Of a stretch of 64,000 nt of DNA, positions 60,239 to 64,000 are shown in pieces. Position numbers and translations under genes: made by a program. Positions within the stretch are counted from its first letter, which is position 1. Every line of letters starts with the position of its first letter. This stretch comes from Aquitalea pelogenes (GTDB lineage: Bacteria > Pseudomonadota > Gammaproteobacteria > Burkholderiales > Chromobacteriaceae). Below the pieces are notes generated by a model. The model saw only the letters and a program-made list of their open reading frames with translations. It did no database searches and was not told the DNA's origin. The DNA is taken from positions 1 to 64,000 of the forward strand of contig NZ_LNQV01000003.1 in assembly GCF_001515305.1 (NCBI RefSeq), in the 5' to 3' direction.

Positions 60239-61141
60239 TCAGGCTGCTCCTGGTTGACGCAATACCTGTGCCGCATGCTGCAGCAGGGCCTCGCTCAGCG
60301 ACTGCGCCAGCGAAGACTCCACCCGCCAGTGATGCCAGTACAAGGGCAGGTCCACGTACTGACCGGGCAGCAGGTTGACCAGACGGCCGGTGTGCAGGTC
60401 GTCGTCTATCATCAGCTCCGGTAGCAGGCTGTAGGCCAGCCCCAGTCGGGTGGCCTGCACAAAGCCCTGCGGCGTGGGCAGGGTCAGGTGCGGCGTGCTG
60501 CCCTCGTATGCGGCAAACTGTTGCAGGAATTCGCTGTGCAGGTCGTCCTTGCCGCTGAAAATGATGGCCGGAGCCTGGGTCAGTGCCGCCGGCGTGAAGC
60601 CATCCGGAAAATAGCGGGCGGCAAAGGCCGGCGTGGCGAGGCAGAGGTAACGCATGCTGCCCAGAAAGTGACACTCGCCACCCTGTATCGGCGTGGGGCG
60701 GGTGCCGATGCAGCCCACCACATGGCCACTACGCATCAGCTCGTGGGTGTAGTCCTGATCGTCCATCATCACGTCAATCAGCAGGCGGCGCTGCTGCATG
60801 ACACTTTGCACGGCGGGCAGGAACCAGGTAGCCAGGCTGTCGGCATTCACGCCTACCGTCAGCGTGGTGAAGCTGCTGTCTTCGGCATCCGGTTGCAGGG
60901 TGTTGCGCAACTCCCCCTCCATCAGGCACAGCTGCTGGTAATGGCGTAACAGCAAACGGCCGCTGATGGTGGGGGCGGGCGGGCTGGTGCGGGTGAGCAC
61001 CGGCTGGCCAAGGTTTTCTTCCAGCTGGCGAATGCGCTGCGAAATGGCGGACTGGGTCAGAAACAGCTTGCGTGCTGCCTTGTCAAAACCGCCGCACTCC
61101 ACCACCGCTGACAATGCTTCCAGTTGTTTTGGGTCCAGCAC
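60239..61141 (-). CDS. argP: LysR-family regulator, ArgP (IciA) type
   Basis: The N-terminal DNA-binding domain LDPKQLEALSAVVECGGFDKAARKLFLTQSAISQRIRQLEENLGQPVLTRTSPPAPT follows the ArgP pattern, with the proline-rich segment after the recognition helix. In E. coli ArgP controls the arginine exporter and DNA-initiation-related genes. Here it lies 32 bases after an MFS transporter on the same strand, suggesting that transporter as its target. GTG 61141 with GGGAG six bases upstream is preferred to TTG 61162. Confidence 0.78.
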   Translation of the reverse strand: MLDPKQLEALSAVVECGGFDKAARKLFLTQSAISQRIRQLEENLGQPVLTRTSPPAPTISGRLLLRHYQQLCLMEGELRNTLQPDAEDSSFTTLTVGVNADSLATWFLPAVQSVMQQRRLLIDVMMDDQDYTHELMRSGHVVGCIGTRPTPIQGGECHFLGSMRYLCLATPAFAARYFPDGFTPAALTQAPAIIFSGKDDLHSEFLQQFAAYEGSTPHLTLPTPQGFVQATRLGLAYSLLPELMIDDDLHTGRLVNLLPGQYVDLPLYWHHWRVESSLAQSLSEALLQHAAQVLRQPGAA

Positions 61142-61173
61142 TGCGCACTCCCGCTTGAACAAGGTGGCTCATG

Positions 61174-62379
61174 CTAATGGCTGCGCGACCGTATGGCAAA
61201 CAGGAAGGCCGCCAGCAGCACGCCGGCCAGAAACAGGCTGCGCGCCACGCTCCAGTCGCTGCTGCCCGCCACCAAGGCAGCCAGCAGCAAGGGGCCGAGT
61301 AACTGGCCCAGGTTGGCCAGCTGCACGAAATAGCCTTGCAAGACAGCCAGCTGCACCGGGCCACGGCTGAGCCCGTGCGTTGAGGACAGGGCAGCGGGCG
61401 GTACAGCACCGCCACAAAAGGAAAGCAGCAGGCACAGCAGATAGGCAGCATCCGCCGGTAAACCAGGCCAGAAAGCCAGCAGGCCACTCATACCCATCAG
61501 CCCCAGTGCGCTGCAAATGAGCGTGTCGCGCGCCATGCCGCGGCGTAGCAGCCAGGCACCGGCAAGGTTGCCGGGAATATTGGCTACCACCGCCAGTGCC
61601 GACAACAGGGCGATGGTGCTGGTGCTCAGTTCCAGCCGCGCTTGCAGCATGGTTGGCAGCCAGACAAAAACCGCCCACAACATCAGGGTGTACAGCATGA
61701 AGGCGAGGCCATAGCGCCACACCGCCGACTGGCGTAGTACTGAAAACGGCGCTGCGGCTTGTGGTGTGCCTGGTAATGACTGCGTGCTGCGCTGCCGGAA
61801 AACAGGTCTGCACAGCAGCAGTAACAGCAAGGCCAGCAATTGCAGTGCCATGCCGGCCAGCCATGCCAGACGCCAGCCACCAACTGCAGCCAGCGCTGGC
61901 GTCAGCAGCATGCCGACAGCGGCACCCAGCGGCAGGTTGACCGCCCACAAGCTGAGTGTCAGGCGCTTGTCCTGATCGCTTGCCAGACTGACGATCAAAC
62001 CTGGCATGGCTACCGAGACCAGCAAGAAGCCGATGCCCTCGATCACCCGTGAGGCCAGCATCATGGCAAGGCCATGCGCAGGTAGCGCCAGTGCGCCGCC
62101 AAGCAGCAACAGCAGCAGGCCGATGATGCCTGCTTGCAGTGCATTCCAGCGTACCAGCAGCAGACCCATGAACAGGCTGAGCAGGATGGCCAGGCTATTG
62201 AAGGCAGAGGCGATCCAGCCGCCTTCAACCAGACTCAGGCCCAGTTCCTGTCGCAGCAGCCCCAGCACGGCCGGCACTTTGCCAAGGCAGAAGGCCCCGG
62301 CGGCGCCGGCAAATATGGCAATCAGCACGGCCGGCCAGTGCGTGGCCTGCGTGGCTGGATGCTGGCTGGGCGTGTTCAT
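61174..62379 (-). CDS. Major facilitator superfamily transporter
   Basis: The 401-residue protein has about 12 membrane helices with the MFS segment GEWRL-type loop as WRLAWLAGMA and a central cytoplasmic loop near residue 205. It is inferred to export or import a small organic compound; the family (CynX/NimT-like) suggests anions or drugs. It overlaps the pirin gene by four bases (ATGA), indicating one operon. Confidence 0.85.
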   Translation of the reverse strand: MNTPSQHPATQATHWPAVLIAIFAGAAGAFCLGKVPAVLGLLRQELGLSLVEGGWIASAFNSLAILLSLFMGLLLVRWNALQAGIIGLLLLLLGGALALPAHGLAMMLASRVIEGIGFLLVSVAMPGLIVSLASDQDKRLTLSLWAVNLPLGAAVGMLLTPALAAVGGWRLAWLAGMALQLLALLLLLLCRPVFRQRSTQSLPGTPQAAAPFSVLRQSAVWRYGLAFMLYTLMLWAVFVWLPTMLQARLELSTSTIALLSALAVVANIPGNLAGAWLLRRGMARDTLICSALGLMGMSGLLAFWPGLPADAAYLLCLLLSFCGGAVPPAALSSTHGLSRGPVQLAVLQGYFVQLANLGQLLGPLLLAALVAGSSDWSVARSLFLAGVLLAAFLFAIRSRSH

Positions 62380-63272
62380 GCGGGCTGATGGCTGTTGCGC
62401 AGCCAGTCCTCGGTCAATTGCCCGAATTCACCGCGCTGATACGCCCGGATACGGTCGTTGATTTCTTCGCTGCTATTCATCACGAAGGGCCCGTGCTTGA
62501 CCAGCGGCTCGCGCAGCGCCGGGCCGGAGAGCAAGACAAAATGGCAGTTCTCAGCGGCATGCAACTCCAAGTCGGCTGCCTGCATCTCCGAGCCATCCAT
62601 GCCGATGCCAATGGCCGACCCTGCCGGAATGTGGATGCCTTGCCCGTCGGCGCTCAGTTGTAGCGGCGCATCGATGGCATAGAGCATGGCATTCCAGCCG
62701 GGCGGCAGTTGATGGGTGAAATGCTGGCCTGCATCAATAAAACCATCCAGCAAGGTAAAGGCTTCCGGCAATGCCGAGGTGTGGGCGGCGTGGATGCCGT
62801 TGCTGCTGCCGGCTGCCACGCGTACCCGCACACCAGGGGCGTGGTATTCCGGGATGTCCGTCGGTTCGGCATGCACGGCAAACGGTGCCTGCATTTTCTT
62901 GCTGGCCGGCAGGTTGACGAAAATTTGCAGTGCATGCACATGCGGATTGGCGCCTTCCGGCTGTTCGGTATGCACCGCGCCGCGCCCGGCGGCCAGCCAG
63001 TGCAGGGCACCCGGCACGATGGGGCCCTGGTTGCCCATGGAGTCGTAATTGACATGCGGGCTGCTGGCGTCTTCGAACATATAGGTCACGGCGGAAATCC
63101 CGGCGTGGGGGTGTGGTTCGAAGGTGGGGCTGGTCATGTGAAAGTGGTCCACCATCACCACCGGGTCAATCAGACCATTGAACATCTGTTCGCCAAAATG
63201 CTGGGCCTGAAAGCCGCTGCCGATGGTGAGCGGCTGGCCTTGGGCCGGGGAGGAAATCTTCAGTCGTGTCAT
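62376..63272 (-). CDS. Pirin-family protein
   Basis: The 298-residue bicupin shows HPHAGISAVTYMFEDA with the metal-binding histidines, GPIVPGALHWLAAGRGAVHTE, and a second cupin half. Pirins bind iron and some act as quercetin dioxygenases. It overlaps the MFS gene and is the second or third gene of the minus-strand run. Confidence 0.9.
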   Translation of the reverse strand: MTRLKISSPAQGQPLTIGSGFQAQHFGEQMFNGLIDPVVMVDHFHMTSPTFEPHPHAGISAVTYMFEDASSPHVNYDSMGNQGPIVPGALHWLAAGRGAVHTEQPEGANPHVHALQIFVNLPASKKMQAPFAVHAEPTDIPEYHAPGVRVRVAAGSSNGIHAAHTSALPEAFTLLDGFIDAGQHFTHQLPPGWNAMLYAIDAPLQLSADGQGIHIPAGSAIGIGMDGSEMQAADLELHAAENCHFVLLSGPALREPLVKHGPFVMNSSEEINDRIRAYQRGEFGQLTEDWLRNSHQPA

Positions 63273-63399
63273 TGTGCTTGTTTCCTGATACCGCCGGGCC
63301 GGACGGCCGCAGCGTGGTTAAACGTCAACGGTAAAACCTGCTGCGTTCTGGCCGCTGCCGGTTTTGCTCTTGCTCTGCCTGTTTTCTTGAACGTGTTCT

Positions 63400-63729
63400 T
63401 TAACCTTGCTCGAGTGGCAGTGCTTGCCAGTGCCGCAGCAGGCGCTCTGCGGCAAACATGTTATGCACCCTGGCGAAGTAGGGTTGGTAATAGGCGCGCT
63501 GCAACTGCACCTCTTCCAGATGTCGCCGGCTGCTCCAGCCTTCCAGCAGCAGGATGCGGCAGGGGTCGTCATCGTCCTGGAAAATTTCAAAGCGCAGGCA
63601 GTCTGCTTCTTGCTGCACAATAAAACGGCTGAACTGCTGCAGTTCTTGCAAGAAATCCGCCAGACTTTCCGGCTTGATGGTGAGTTCAACCGTCAGAACG
63701 TGCATGTCTGTTGCCGTGTTAAAGGGCAT
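63400..63729 (-). CDS. Antibiotic biosynthesis monooxygenase-domain protein
   Basis: The protein of about 100 residues shows the ABM ferredoxin-like dimer fold (VELTIKPESLADFLQELQQF, CLRFEIFQDDDDPCRILLLEGW). Members are cofactor-free monooxygenases or quinol oxidases. The start may be 63729 (overlapping the SDR stop by 11 bases, with a plausible GGCGG site) or 63705, where family homology begins. Confidence 0.8.
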   Translation of the reverse strand: MPFNTATDMHVLTVELTIKPESLADFLQELQQFSRFIVQQEADCLRFEIFQDDDDPCRILLLEGWSSRRHLEEVQLQRAYYQPYFARVHNMFAAERLLRHWQALPLEQG

Positions 63730-64000
63730 CAGTCAGGCCGCCATCGGTCAGCAGGGTGCGGCCGGTAATCCAGCGTGCATCTTCACTGGCCAGGAATGCC
63801 ACCACGTCGGCAATATCCTCCGGCTGCGCCACCCGTCCCAGTGGTGTGCCATTGGCCACCGCTTCCCGGCGGGCCAACGGTGTGGCTGCGGTCATGTCGG
63901 TTTCGGTCATCGCCGGCGCCACCGCATTGACGGTAATACCACGCGGACCCAGTTCCAGCGCATAGGCGTGAGTCAGTACCGATACGGCCGCCTTGCTGGC
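63719..64000 (-). CDS. Short-chain dehydrogenase/reductase, C-terminal part, runs off the window
   Basis: The visible 93 residues contain the C-terminal SDR pattern: ASKAAV with the active-site lysine context, ELGPRGITVNAVAPAMTETDM, GRVAQPEDIADVVAFLASEDARWITGRTLLTDGG. The active-site tyrosine lies outside the window. It is followed by the monooxygenase gene. Confidence 0.88.
   Translation of the reverse strand, partial: ASKAAVSVLTHAYALELGPRGITVNAVAPAMTETDMTAATPLARREAVANGTPLGRVAQPEDIADVVAFLASEDARWITGRTLLTDGGLTDAL

Overview
The window looks like a chromosomal origin-proximal region of a GC-rich betaproteobacterium of the Neisseriales, most likely Chromobacteriaceae (Aquitalea, Vogesella or Chromobacterium-like). 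The evidence is the block dnaA-dnaN-gyrB facing rpmH-rnpA-yidD-yidC-mnmE, the divergent rluD/bamD pair, and protein sequences typical of that family. The genus is an inference.

Layout. 1-8.4 kb: an ABC exporter, a D-serine dehydratase gene with a divergent LysR regulator, an AraC regulator followed by a DadA-like FAD oxidoreductase and a cupin, and a membrane diguanylate cyclase. 8.4-21 kb: an M20-type amidohydrolase, a 55-residue orphan gene behind a good sigma-54 promoter, two chemoreceptors, a diheme cytochrome c peroxidase, glutaminase, an autotransporter-type outer membrane protein, a lipoprotein alpha/beta hydrolase and a small conserved-looking gene. 21.4-31.4 kb: a defence island containing a divergent PD-(D/E)XK-type protein, hsdR-hsdS-prrC-rhuM-hsdM, and a parDE toxin-antitoxin pair. 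31.5-40.9 kb: replication and origin genes, then the rpmH-to-mnmE run. 41-44 kb: a fatty acid hydroxylase and the first gene of the pnt transhydrogenase operon. That operon is cut after about ten codons of its second gene. 44-47 kb: an AT-rich foreign cassette with repeats, a 99-residue membrane protein and a TIGR04141/DUF6119-like protein. 47-55 kb: nrdA and nrdB with two small genes between them, pgeF, rluD, bamD and glnB. 55.6-64 kb: purL, cdd, and a minus-strand run of SDR, monooxygenase, pirin, MFS transporter and an ArgP-type regulator.

The most interesting biology is the restriction locus. The gene after hsdS encodes a recognisable PrrC-type anticodon nuclease, with the ATPase motifs and the R/E/H nuclease triad, so the island probably combines type I restriction with a tRNA-cutting suicide response. 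Its P-loop has an unusual arginine and its region before the catalytic triad differs from the E. coli protein. The second candidate is the AT-rich cassette that interrupts pnt.

A caution on the sequence: five genes (dsdA, the FAD oxidoreductase, dnaA, pgeF, purL) are broken by seven apparent single-base deletions, all in short homopolymers. Because dnaA and purL are among them, these are most likely sequencing or assembly errors. I therefore annotate these genes as single CDSs spanning the breaks.
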